Assembly (NCBI GenBank): GCA_050942895.1
Contig: JBMNOE010000024.1
Coordinates: forward strand, 1-32,827
Origin: JBNRMR01 sp050942895
GTDB lineage: Bacteria > Bacillota > Clostridia > Christensenellales > UBA1750
Length of the DNA stretch: 32,827 bases
Direction of reading: 5' to 3'
Positions 16,787 to 25,137 of the stretch are shown here, piece after piece. Numbering within the stretch: position 1 is the stretch's first letter; the number at the start of each line of letters is the position of its first letter. A program made the position numbers and the translations under genes. The notes beneath the pieces were generated by a model. The model was not told the origin of the DNA, ran no database searches, and was given only the letters and a program-made list of their open reading frames with translations.

Positions 16787-17680
16787 ATGAAAATAGGTGC
16801 GATTCGGGGTGTGGACTTATATCTGCGCCCCTATATATTGCTGTTTTTTATGGCGGCCTGGTTAATGGGCAGGATTGACAGCGTCCTTCTGGCATACGCC
16901 GCTTTGGCGGTGCATGAGGCGGGGCATGTGACGGCGGCGCGGCTGATGAATATGCGTGTGGGCAGGATAGAGCTGGCGCCATACGGCGGCACGGCCCACA
17001 TAGACGGCGCATTCGAGCTGCTGCCCTCAAGGGAGTTTATAATTGCGGCGGCGGGCCCGGCGGTCAGCGTCGCTACATCCCTGATAACCCTGGGCCTTGC
17101 GCAGCTTTTCCCCATGGATGAAAATTTGGTGAGGGCCTTTGCGCAGTCGGGTTTCGGCATTGGGCTTTTTAACTTGCTGCCCGGGCTGCCCCTTGACGGC
17201 GGCCGAATGATGAGGGCGATGCTGGCGAAAAAGCTTGGCATCAGGCGTGCGACCGGCATCAGTGCCTTTTCAGGGGTTGGCATCGGGGCGCTGCTGATAG
17301 CGCTTTCAATATACTCAGCGTTTTTTTACGGCAGCCTTTCAGGCATTTCTTTGGGGATGGCGCTGGCGGGGCTTTGCATAGTTCCTTCGGCCATTATCGC
17401 TGCAAGGAACGCCGATGGGCTGATGATTAAATCCTTCACGGAAAAGGTGCATGTGGACGGCATTCCAACCCCGGTGAAGCGAATGGCGGTTAGCGCCGGG
17501 GCGCCGGCCTCGCAGGTGCTTTCAAGCGCCAGGGTGGGGGAATACTATGAGTTTTTGGTGCTGGACAAAAAAGGCGCCTTGATGGGTGTGGTGAGCCAGG
17601 AGCTTCTTCGCGGGGCCATAATGAAAGGCGCAGGCACAATGGCCGACGCCCTGAATTATTCCGTCCTGCGTTATTCCTAA
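16787..17680 (+). CDS. spoIVFB: Site-2 protease, SpoIVFB-like (M50B)
   Basis: A 297-residue intramembrane zinc metalloprotease. In Bacillus, SpoIVFB cleaves pro-sigma-K in the mother cell during sporulation. The zinc motif HEAGH covers His43, Glu44 and His47; the third ligand is Asp137 in LLPGLPLDGGRM. About five membrane helices are followed by a CBS-like domain (EYYEFLVLDKKGALMGVVSQELL). Length matches the family (288 in Bacillus subtilis). It lies 30 bases after the SpoIVFA-like gene. Just past its stop is a small imperfect hairpin (TTAAAACC/GGTTTAA, 17682-17702) shared with the converging AraC-type gene. Confidence 0.92.
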   Translation: MKIGAIRGVDLYLRPYILLFFMAAWLMGRIDSVLLAYAALAVHEAGHVTAARLMNMRVGRIELAPYGGTAHIDGAFELLPSREFIIAAAGPAVSVATSLITLGLAQLFPMDENLVRAFAQSGFGIGLFNLLPGLPLDGGRMMRAMLAKKLGIRRATGISAFSGVGIGALLIALSIYSAFFYGSLSGISLGMALAGLCIVPSAIIAARNADGLMIKSFTEKVHVDGIPTPVKRMAVSAGAPASQVLSSARVGEYYEFLVLDKKGALMGVVSQELLRGAIMKGAGTMADALNYSVLRYS

Positions 17681-17698
17681 GTTAAAACCGGCAGAGGT

Positions 17699-19894
17699 TT
17701 AAGAATTGTTGTTTTTTTTGTAAATAGTTGGCGAGCAGCCGATTTCTCGGACGAAGACCTTATAAAAGGTGTTGTATGAGTTGAACCCAACGGCGGCAGA
17801 GATCATCGCCGCGGATTTGTCGGTGTTTTCAAGCAGAGACATCGCTGCGTCAAGGCGAAGGCTAAGCATATATTCGTTTAATGTTTGGCCCGTAGCCTCC
17901 TTCACCAGCCTGAATATATATTTTTCCGACAGAAGGAAATGGTCTGCGATGCTGCTGGCACATAGATTCGCATCCGTGTAATGATCGCGGATGTAGGCGA
18001 TGATATCGTTGTTCAAAGCGCTGGCCCTCTTTGTGGAGGCCTCTTTCACAAGTTCGCAGATATCGCTATTGATGCTGTATATTTCCCTTATGACCGAGGG
18101 GATGCTGTATTCCTTCAGCTCTGCAGGGAGGGAATAGCTGATAGCGCTGTTGGCGAGAGTAAGCCTGCTCAGCACATTTGAGTATATGCCCCTTATGCTG
18201 AAGAAAACCTGCTGAAGGTCGGTGGTGCTTGGGTTAGAGTTTTCGATCTGCTCAAAAATATCCTCTATTATCAAGGTGACCTCGTCAACCTTGGACAGAT
18301 TTACCATGTTCTCCAGTTTGTCGAGTAGCTTTGTGTTGATCAATATCCTGCTTTCGCTTGAGTTGCTGGTGAAAACGAACTCGTTTTTATTGTGATAGCC
18401 TGCCGTAAGAACGCTCTTGGCCACGGCTGACGACTTAGCGATATTTTCTATGCCTGTATTCTGCGCGCTGATCCCGGCTTTAATTATGAAAGGATGGCCG
18501 GAGAAATTGCCGACCATTCTCTTCACCCTGTCCTCAATGTCCGGGTAAACGGGCAGCAGTGCATATACGCTGTTGCTGACATCCGGGTAATGGAGGGTAT
18601 CAGGGGAGAACTCGTCTGAAATCAACTGCTGCATGATGAGCTTGCCCTCATTGCGTTCCTGGGCTGAAAAATCCGAATATTCGTGGTTTTCATCATACAT
18701 AGATAACAGCACCACAATGTATTCATCCGGGATGCCGGGAAAGTATTGGGAGCAAAGGTTAATGCTGGATGCGGAGTAAACGCCATATACGAACAGCTTT
18801 TCCAGTAGGTTAATTTTCACTATCGAGTCCAGCTCGTTTCGCTTTTCCGATATGCTGATGATAGCTGTCTCTATTGTTTTTAGCTCGCTTTGCTTGGGCG
18901 TCTCTATGTTCAGGCTCCTGATGACATCCAGCGTGTTGCCTATGGGCAGCGACTGTCTCCGAGCCAAAACCATCGAAATAATGATGCCTATAACAAAGGC
19001 TATGGCTATATAACGGTAGATGATTGCTCGCGTTTGTAAGTATATATCGGAGAAATAGCTGATATTCATCCCTGTGACCAGCTTTATACCGTTAAAGCCT
19101 TCGAAAGAGGACAGCAGATATCTTTCGCCATTAAGCATGATGTCCTTCGCGTCTTGGGCGATGTCAAGCGGCAAGACGTCGCTGTAATTATACACGCCGA
19201 TTATCGCATTATCGCTGTTTGCCAAGTATGCGAAGCAATAATCCTTGGCGCTTTCCTCCAGCAATCCTGACATGACCTTGTCGTGGTTGAAGGAAATGAT
19301 CATATTCATGTTTATATTGTTGCCAGGGAAGCGCAGAAGGGAGTATTTGAAATTGATAGTCCTGGCGGAATTAACCACGCCCGGACTATCCGTGAAGATG
19401 CCGCTGCTATCGGATTCGTAGAAGCTATATTCAGGGGAGTCCCTGCTGATATTAAAGTGATCAAAAAAGTCCTGTGTTTTAAAGAAGATATGGCTTGAGG
19501 TTATTACCAGGTCTTTTTTAGGGAGAAAAACGGCGGACATATCAATTATATCATTATAGAAAAAATAGGATTGGATTTTCTTTTGGGCCTTATACGCCAC
19601 GTAAAAGTTCTCATGCGGGCCTATATCGGTGTAGCTTAGCTGCATGATGTCAGGATCCTCGTTGAGGCTCATTATAGATAGCAGAAGATTTTCCGTGGTA
19701 TTAGAAAATGCGTTAAACTGCCTTTCGGTGAAGGCTGAAGCATTTTGTATCTGATTATTCAGAACAGAATTATAAAGCGAGATATAAATGGGCAACAAAG
19801 AAACAAGAATGATGACTATAACTAAAATAAAGGTTATTGTAAACTTAGTAAAGACTTTTATATCGGATAATGAAATAAACAATATTAACAACAC
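17699..19894 (-). CDS. Membrane-anchored AraC-family transcriptional regulator
   Basis: A 731-residue one-component regulator. TM1 (about 17-38) and TM2 (about 288-310) flank an extracellular sensor region of about 250 residues. A long cytoplasmic linker leads to a C-terminal AraC domain: ANLCASSIADHFLLSEKYIF is the first helix-turn-helix and ISAAVGFNSYNTFYKVFVRE the second. Such proteins sit next to ABC sugar importers in Firmicutes and activate them on sensing extracellular sugar. The start is uncertain: GTG at 19892-19894 lies directly against the AAAAAAGG, while TTG codons at 19889-19891 or 19880-19882 have better spacing. The likely targets are larA and the importer at 21460-24659. Confidence 0.9.
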   Translation of the reverse strand: MLLILFISLSDIKVFTKFTITFILVIVIILVSLLPIYISLYNSVLNNQIQNASAFTERQFNAFSNTTENLLLSIMSLNEDPDIMQLSYTDIGPHENFYVAYKAQKKIQSYFFYNDIIDMSAVFLPKKDLVITSSHIFFKTQDFFDHFNISRDSPEYSFYESDSSGIFTDSPGVVNSARTINFKYSLLRFPGNNINMNMIISFNHDKVMSGLLEESAKDYCFAYLANSDNAIIGVYNYSDVLPLDIAQDAKDIMLNGERYLLSSFEGFNGIKLVTGMNISYFSDIYLQTRAIIYRYIAIAFVIGIIISMVLARRQSLPIGNTLDVIRSLNIETPKQSELKTIETAIISISEKRNELDSIVKINLLEKLFVYGVYSASSINLCSQYFPGIPDEYIVVLLSMYDENHEYSDFSAQERNEGKLIMQQLISDEFSPDTLHYPDVSNSVYALLPVYPDIEDRVKRMVGNFSGHPFIIKAGISAQNTGIENIAKSSAVAKSVLTAGYHNKNEFVFTSNSSESRILINTKLLDKLENMVNLSKVDEVTLIIEDIFEQIENSNPSTTDLQQVFFSIRGIYSNVLSRLTLANSAISYSLPAELKEYSIPSVIREIYSINSDICELVKEASTKRASALNNDIIAYIRDHYTDANLCASSIADHFLLSEKYIFRLVKEATGQTLNEYMLSLRLDAAMSLLENTDKSAAMISAAVGFNSYNTFYKVFVREIGCSPTIYKKNNNS

Positions 19895-19912
19895 CTTTTT
19901 CGAATTACACTA

Positions 19913-19941
19913 AATTTACTATACTTTTCGTCTTAAGTCAA
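19913..19941 (-). promoter_or_regulatory. Promoter for the AraC-type regulator
   Basis: On the minus strand TTGACT (19936-19941), a 17-bp spacer and TAAATT (19913-19918). It is divergent from the larA promoter. Confidence 0.5.
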
Positions 19942-19973
19942 ATGCATAACTCAGCGAAAAGATGGTTTTAAGA

Positions 19974-20002
19974 TGGACAGCCGCCAGCCAATGCAATACA
20001 AT
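19974..20002 (+). promoter_or_regulatory. Promoter for larA
   Basis: TGGACA (19974-19979), a 17-bp spacer and TACAAT (19997-20002) predict a start near 20009, about 24 bases before the ATG at 20033. It overlaps an in-frame N-terminal extension of the larA frame, so that extension is probably not translated. Confidence 0.6.
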
Positions 20003-20032
20003 ATAGGCAAGAGAAGTATAGGGAGCGCAGAT

Positions 20033-21316
20033 ATGTCTATATATAAATTGCCGTATGGAAAAGGTTTTGTCGAGGTAGAGATTCCACAGGAGAGAATAAA
20101 CGGAGTGTTGGTTTCACGGCTCCACCATTACAAGCCGCGGCTAAGCCAGGCAGAGCTTTTAAAGCAGGCACTTGAAAACCCCATAGGCACCCCAAGGATG
20201 CGCGAATTGGCAAAGGGCAAGGCTAAGGTTTGCATAATATCAAGCGACCACACAAGGCCGGTACCCAGCAAAATAATGATGCCGCTGATATTATCGGAGA
20301 TAAGGCAGGGAAATCCAAAGGCCGATATCACCATTTTGATATCCACCGGCTGCCACAGGCAAACGACCAGAGAAGAGCTGGTGGCAAAGTTCGGCGAGGA
20401 AATTGTGCGCAATGAAAAGATTCATATCCACGACTGCGATGATGACAGCACGCTAAGGGATATCGGACGATTGCCTTCAGGGGGGAGAATAATAATAAAC
20501 AGGCTGGCCCTGGAGGCCGACCTGCTGGTGTCGGAAGGCTTCATAGAGCCTCACTTCTTTGCGGGCTTTTCAGGCGGCAGAAAGAGCGTGCTGCCGGGCA
20601 TCGCCAGCCGGACCACGGTGATGTATAACCACAACGCCGAATTTATAGACGATGAAAAGGCCAGAACTGGCATATTGGACGGCAACCCAATCCAAAAGGA
20701 CATGCTGTATGCCGCAAGGGCAGCAGGGCTGTCCTTCATAATAAACGTGGTGCTCAACGCGGACAAGGAGATAATCCACGCAGTTGCAGGAGACTGTGAT
20801 ATGGCACACAGGGAGGGCTGCAATTTTCTTGAAAGCCAGTGTAAGGCTCGGCGCATAATGTCCGATATAGTGATATCCACCAACGGCGGCTATCCTCTGG
20901 ATCAAAACATATACCAGGCGGTCAAGGGCATGACGGCGGCGGAAAGCACTGTGAACGAGGGCGGCGTGATCATAATGGTGGCCAGGTCTGAGGACGGACA
21001 CGGTGGAGATCAGTTCTACAGGTCATTCAAGGAAGAAAAGAATGTAGGGGCAATGCTGAAGGCATTCATGGAAACGCCCAGGGAGGAGACTATACCGGAT
21101 CAATGGCAATCGCAGATATTCGCGCGGCTTTTGAAAAAAGCACAGGTAATATATGTTTCCGAGGCTCCGGATGAAATAGTTAAAGATCTCCACATGCTGC
21201 CCGCATCAACGGTGGAGCAAGCCATCGCCAAGGCGGATGAGATTTTAATGCAGGCAGGAAAAAGGAATGCCAAAATTACCATCATTCCTGACGGCGTTTC
21301 AGTCATGATAATTTAG
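20033..21316 (+). CDS. larA: LarA-family nickel-pincer 2-hydroxyacid racemase/epimerase
   Basis: A 427-residue enzyme. LarA proteins use the nickel-pincer nucleotide cofactor to racemise lactate or other 2-hydroxyacids in the cytoplasm. With the start at 20033 (GGGAG 7 bases upstream) the residues fall at the same numbers as in Lactiplantibacillus plantarum LarA: Asp72 and Arg75 (DHTRP), His108 (GCHR), His174 (EPHF), Lys184 (GGRKS, cofactor lysine) and His200 (NHN). An in-frame ATG at 19973 would add 20 residues but has no ribosome binding site. The maturation genes larB, larC and larE are not in the window. The sugar-importer context suggests a sugar acid rather than lactate as substrate; this is an inference. 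Confidence 0.92.
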   Translation: MSIYKLPYGKGFVEVEIPQERINGVLVSRLHHYKPRLSQAELLKQALENPIGTPRMRELAKGKAKVCIISSDHTRPVPSKIMMPLILSEIRQGNPKADITILISTGCHRQTTREELVAKFGEEIVRNEKIHIHDCDDDSTLRDIGRLPSGGRIIINRLALEADLLVSEGFIEPHFFAGFSGGRKSVLPGIASRTTVMYNHNAEFIDDEKARTGILDGNPIQKDMLYAARAAGLSFIINVVLNADKEIIHAVAGDCDMAHREGCNFLESQCKARRIMSDIVISTNGGYPLDQNIYQAVKGMTAAESTVNEGGVIIMVARSEDGHGGDQFYRSFKEEKNVGAMLKAFMETPREETIPDQWQSQIFARLLKKAQVIYVSEAPDEIVKDLHMLPASTVEQAIAKADEILMQAGKRNAKITIIPDGVSVMII

Positions 21317-21340
21317 CTATCTTATATAGCGCAAGATAGA

Positions 21341-21384
21341 GAAAAGACAGCGAAAAGACAACGAAAAGACAACGAAAAGACGGA
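21341..21384. repeat. 11-bp purine-rich tandem repeat, four copies
   Basis: Four adjacent units of GAAAAGACAAC or close variants begin at 21341, 21352, 21363 and 21374. The array lies between the larA stop and the terminator. It is non-coding. Confidence 0.85.
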
Positions 21385-21392
21385 AAGAACAG

Positions 21393-21432
21393 AAAAGCCC
21401 TGATTCCATAAAAAGCTGGAGTCAGGGCTTTT
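21393..21432. terminator. Bidirectional intrinsic terminator between larA and the sugar-binding lipoprotein
   Basis: A 16-bp stem with one G-T pair is closed by the loop TAAAAAGC. Its outer arms AAAAGCCCTGA and TCAGGGCTTTT give U-tracts on both strands, which suits the two converging genes. Confidence 0.9.
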
Positions 21433-21459
21433 ATCGTTTGTCTTAATTGCAGGGGCCGA

Positions 21460-22806
21460 CTACTTGCTCGCCTCGTCGATAATCTTCTGGCCTTTTTCCT
21501 CTATGTTCTTCATCATATCGTCTATTGTCTGAGCGTCAAGCAGATACATGTCCGTCTCTTCAAGAATCATGGTGTCTATCTGAGAGAAGTACTCAGGAAT
21601 TATATCATCCACATTGTCCTGCCAGTCGGGGTTGTTCATAACCCTTTCAAGGGCCTCAATGTCGACCAAGTGTTCCGCGCCCTGAAGCATCCTGTCGATG
21701 GACTCCTTTTTATCCGCACCTTCTTCAGCGGAGAAGCCTATGCCCAGCATGTTAACGCCTTCAGTGGTCATATATCTGAGGAAATCGTAAGCCTCCTGCG
21801 GATGCTTGGAATTCTTGGCGATAGAGTATCCAATTGCGGGAGTGAAAGTCATGCCCTTTGTGCCGCCCTCGGCCACGGGAAGGGGAGCAAAGGTTGTGAT
21901 GAAGTCATGCGGGTATAATTCACTGCCAATTTCGGGAAGCATGAAGCTGCCCATGGGAAGCATGGCGACCTTTTCGCCAAAGAACTGGTCACGGTAAGCC
22001 AGGTTAAGGGACTTTATGTCCGACAGAGGCATGGACGTTTTATCGACATTCTCCAGATCATACCTGAACTGCATCCAGGTCTTGAACGCGGGGGCCAGGA
22101 AGAGTTGGCCGTCCTCGTCAAACCACTGGGAGCCGACCTTAACGGTATGAAGCGCAAACTGATTTGATGCTGACCAGGCATGGAAGTAGGAACCGTAGAC
22201 TTTATCGGCACCCTCGCCCTTCGTCAGCTTCTGAGCATACTCGCGGTAATCATCCCATGTCCAGTCAAGGGGAGGCACAGGCAGATTAGCCTCGTCCAGC
22301 ATATCCTTGTTTATTAAAACAATTCTGGGTTTCGTGTCGGTGAATATAGCGTATGTCTTGCCGTCCACGCGGGTCTGTGCGGTGTAGATATCCTCCGCCT
22401 CTACGCCTTCGGCCGCAAAGAAATCATCCAGGGGCAGGTACTGGCCCGACAACGCTCTGGGCGAATGGTGTGTGGCAGAGCTGGCGCCGACGATATCCAC
22501 ATTCTCGCCGCCCAAGAGCATCAGGTCCACCTTCTTAAGATATTCGGTTGAGTTCATGTCACCCACATACTCCATCACCACGGTGACATTGGGGTTAAGC
22601 TTGTTATACTCTTGAGCCAAAAGAGCGTATTCCTCGCTGAAGTTGGACTGCCAGTTTACGAAGCGAAGCGTGACTGCTTCCTGGGAGTCACCTGAAGATG
22701 ACCCCTGACTTGACCCGCCGCTGCCGCTGTTTGCGCAGCCTGCCAAAGATGCGGCGATTAAAATGGCCGCAAGCAGGATTGAAAGCCCTTTTCCAATGTT
22801 TTTCAT
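21460..22806 (-). CDS. Extracellular solute-binding lipoprotein, family 1 (sugar ABC importer)
   Basis: A 448-residue binding protein that captures carbohydrate outside the membrane. The signal peptide ends in the lipobox LAGC (Cys24), followed by a Ser/Gly-rich tether. The body has the family features TLRFVNWQSNF, VDIVGASS, YAIFTDTKPRIVLINKDML and DWTWDDYREYAQKL. The ATG follows AAGGAGG with 7-base spacing. It is last in a minus-strand operon after two permeases (57-base gap). The substrate cannot be read from the sequence; oligosaccharides matching the intracellular glycosidase at 211-3336 are possible. No ATPase gene is nearby, so it probably uses a shared MsmX-type ATPase. Confidence 0.93.
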   Translation of the reverse strand: MKNIGKGLSILLAAILIAASLAGCANSGSGGSSQGSSSGDSQEAVTLRFVNWQSNFSEEYALLAQEYNKLNPNVTVVMEYVGDMNSTEYLKKVDLMLLGGENVDIVGASSATHHSPRALSGQYLPLDDFFAAEGVEAEDIYTAQTRVDGKTYAIFTDTKPRIVLINKDMLDEANLPVPPLDWTWDDYREYAQKLTKGEGADKVYGSYFHAWSASNQFALHTVKVGSQWFDEDGQLFLAPAFKTWMQFRYDLENVDKTSMPLSDIKSLNLAYRDQFFGEKVAMLPMGSFMLPEIGSELYPHDFITTFAPLPVAEGGTKGMTFTPAIGYSIAKNSKHPQEAYDFLRYMTTEGVNMLGIGFSAEEGADKKESIDRMLQGAEHLVDIEALERVMNNPDWQDNVDDIIPEYFSQIDTMILEETDMYLLDAQTIDDMMKNIEEKGQKIIDEASK

Positions 22807-22862
22807 TTGTTTTCCTCCTTAGATTTATGTAACGCTTATTGATCGACAGGTTTCTAAGTGAA

Positions 22863-23702
22863 TTAGCCTTTGACTGCACCGGTGGCGATTCCTTCGACCA
22901 CCTGCTTTTGGAAAATTAAAAATACGATAATCAATGGCACTATCGCAGAGACCGCAGCAGCCATTATCAGCGAATAATAGTTTCCGGCTTCCGAGGCGAA
23001 CATTTTCATGCCAAGCTGAATGGTGAAAAGGTGCCGCGAGTTTAAAAGTACCAATGGCGACTGATAGTCGTTCCATGTCATTGTAAACTTTAAAATGGCC
23101 AGTGTAGCGAGGGCCGGCTTAGACATAGGCATCATTATCTGCAAAAACACCCTTGAGTGACCCGCACCGTCAATCTTTGCGGACTCGCATATTGAATCCG
23201 GTATTGACATCATGCTCTGCTTCAGCAGGAAAACGCCGTACACGCTGAACACTAAAGTTAGTATTAGCCCAAGGTGAGTGTTGTAAAGGCCCATCTCAGT
23301 CAGGATAATGAAGCGGGATATTATCGTTATCTGATTGGGTATCATCAAGCAGGCGATGTAAAGGAGAAACAGCTTATCACGCCCGGGCCATTGGATTTTA
23401 GAAAACCCGTACGCGCCCATGGCGGAAACAAACACCTGGAACACAGTTGCATATATGGCGACTTTGATAGAGTTTAGATAGAACAGTCCAAACTGGTAAT
23501 CCGGCCCCCACACAGTTTTATAGTTTTCGATGACATTAAAGCGTTCGGGTATCCATTGTATAGGGAACTTGAAAACGTCTACCTCAAACTTAAGGGATGT
23601 GCTTATCATCCACAGCAGGGGAATAAGCATCGTGAACCCTATTATAAGAAAGATTATTGTCAGTATCACTTTGAACAGCTTTTCTTTTTTACTGATGACC
23701 AT
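22863..23702 (-). CDS. Carbohydrate ABC permease, MalG/LacG type
   Basis: About 279 residues and six membrane helices. The cytoplasmic EAA-type coupling loop SICESAKIDGAGHSRVF contacts the ATPase, and the protein ends in the family-typical VEGIATGAVKG. I take the ATG at 23700-23702 as start. An AAGGAGG site (23710-23716) lies 7 bases upstream and overlaps the stop codon of the preceding permease, so translation is coupled; a GTG one codon earlier is also possible. Together with the next entry it forms the membrane channel for the lipoprotein at 21460-22806. Confidence 0.93.
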   Translation of the reverse strand: MVISKKEKLFKVILTIIFLIIGFTMLIPLLWMISTSLKFEVDVFKFPIQWIPERFNVIENYKTVWGPDYQFGLFYLNSIKVAIYATVFQVFVSAMGAYGFSKIQWPGRDKLFLLYIACLMIPNQITIISRFIILTEMGLYNTHLGLILTLVFSVYGVFLLKQSMMSIPDSICESAKIDGAGHSRVFLQIMMPMSKPALATLAILKFTMTWNDYQSPLVLLNSRHLFTIQLGMKMFASEAGNYYSLIMAAAVSAIVPLIIVFLIFQKQVVEGIATGAVKG

Positions 23703-23714
23703 CACTTTTCCTCC

Positions 23715-24659
23715 TTATTCCGCTGTGAAGTTGGCTTGCCCGCGCATCTGAAGCAAGGTGATGATGAATATCGCTATAAACAGCACCCAGGCAAGGGCGT
23801 TGGCATAGCCCATCTGAAAGTTTTCAAAGGCAGTTCGGTAGATGTAAAACGCCATGACGGAGCTTGAGTTGCCGGGGCCCCCGTTTGTGAGCACGCTTAT
23901 ATGGTCGAAAACCTTAAAGGAACTAATGATCCCCATGGTGGTGAGAAAGAATGTGGTGGGGGAAACCATCGGAACTGTGATGGAGAAAAACTGCCTTACC
24001 GATGACGCTCCATCAATTTGCGCAGATTCATACAGCTCTGCGGGTATGCTCTTAAGCCCGGCAACGTAAACGATAATGTAATAGCCTAGCTGCTGCCATA
24101 TATATATGAAAGTTATCGTATACAGTGACCATTTCGGGGAAGTAAGCCAGCCCGGAGGGTTCTCTACGCCGACCATTCTTAGAAATTCGTTGATTGGCCC
24201 ATAGTTAGGCTGGAACATCACCATCCACACTATGCAGACCGCCACCACACTGGCTATGTAGGGGATGAACATCATCGACCGAACGGCTTCGCCAAAATAT
24301 ATGAGCTTATTTATGATATAAGCGAAAATCAGGCCGACAATTATCAGCGCGGGGACGGATATCAGTGTGAATTTAATGTTGTTTAACAATGAAACTTTAA
24401 ACCAATCGTCTGTCAGCATTCGTTTAAAATTGTCTATTCCTACAAACTTCATTGCATCCCACCCGCGAAGAAAATTCCATTCGGTAAAGCTAAGGCCCAG
24501 GGAAAGCACCACGGGGATAAGGTAAAACAGAAAGAATCCAATAAAGCCCGGCAATATGAACGCTAAGCCCGCCAGGATTTCCCTTTTCGAATACCTAGGT
24601 TTAATGCGCAGTGCTTTTTTGGGGGGGCTGTTGGACGTTTTTGCAGATATTTTTTGCAT
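23715..24659 (-). CDS. Sugar ABC permease, MalF/UgpA type
   Basis: A 314-residue, six-helix permease and the first gene of the importer operon. A basic cytoplasmic N-terminus is followed by GLAFILPGFIGFFLFYLIPV, the usual first helix. The EAA loop is ELYESAQIDGASSVRQF, and NGGPGNSSSVMAFYIYRTAF is typical of the family. The ATG is preceded by GGAGGAGAG. Upstream lies a long non-coding region (24660-25054) with a 17-bp palindrome that may be an operator. Confidence 0.93.
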   Translation of the reverse strand: MQKISAKTSNSPPKKALRIKPRYSKREILAGLAFILPGFIGFFLFYLIPVVLSLGLSFTEWNFLRGWDAMKFVGIDNFKRMLTDDWFKVSLLNNIKFTLISVPALIIVGLIFAYIINKLIYFGEAVRSMMFIPYIASVVAVCIVWMVMFQPNYGPINEFLRMVGVENPPGWLTSPKWSLYTITFIYIWQQLGYYIIVYVAGLKSIPAELYESAQIDGASSVRQFFSITVPMVSPTTFFLTTMGIISSFKVFDHISVLTNGGPGNSSSVMAFYIYRTAFENFQMGYANALAWVLFIAIFIITLLQMRGQANFTAE

Positions 24660-25054
24660 TAACTTCTCTCCTCCAATGCTCAGGAACTGTTTAACAGTTC
24701 AGCGAGCCATATATAATCAATCAGGACATTCGCGGAGTTAAGGCGCTGACGCCAAGCTACGCCGCCTTCCGCATATGGTTGCTTCATAACGCAAAAGCAA
24801 GCTCGGTAAGACAGTGGCATTTTACATTCAATCCTCGCGAAGTAAAAATTAGGAATCGCAGAGAGATTGATTTCTCATAGGGCTCTTTTATTACTATTAA
24901 AATTATTTTTCTTGCATTTATTCTACTTTATCTGCACCTGCTTAGTAAAGCTGACTATTAGATCCATTGTTTCATATAGTACAAAAATCCGGGTTGATAT
25001 TTTTATTTATGTTGACGCCAGTCGAAAAAGGTGAGGATTTATAATGATGTGAAC
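24660..25054. other. Non-coding upstream region of the importer operon
   Basis: No credible gene is seen in this 395-bp gap. A possible minus-strand promoter, TTTACT (24944-24949), 18 bp, TAGAAT (24920-24925), would give a leader of about 250 bases. An alternative -10-like TATATA lies near 24710-24716 without a good -35. The palindrome at 24684-24700 is listed separately. I see no known riboswitch signature. Confidence 0.45.
24684..24700. promoter_or_regulatory. 17-bp palindrome, candidate operator of the importer operon
   Basis: GAACTGTTTAACAGTTC is a perfect 8-bp inverted repeat around a single T. It lies 25 bases before the first permease ATG, where a bound repressor could block transcription or where an activator could act. 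The cognate protein is unknown. Confidence 0.5.
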
Positions 25055-25084
25055 AAAAAAAGCGCCGGCACAGTGGCTGGCGCT
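25055..25084 (-). terminator. Intrinsic terminator after mntP
   Basis: A 9-bp stem with one G-U pair (AGCGCCGGC with GCTGGCGCT, 25061-25084) and a 6-base loop. Six A residues on the plus strand (25055-25060) form the U-tract of minus-strand transcripts. Confidence 0.85.
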
Positions 25085-25137
25085 GCAGTTTTTTAATATG
25101 CGCGAATTGTTCAATAGATATGCCCCTAAGCGCTCTG

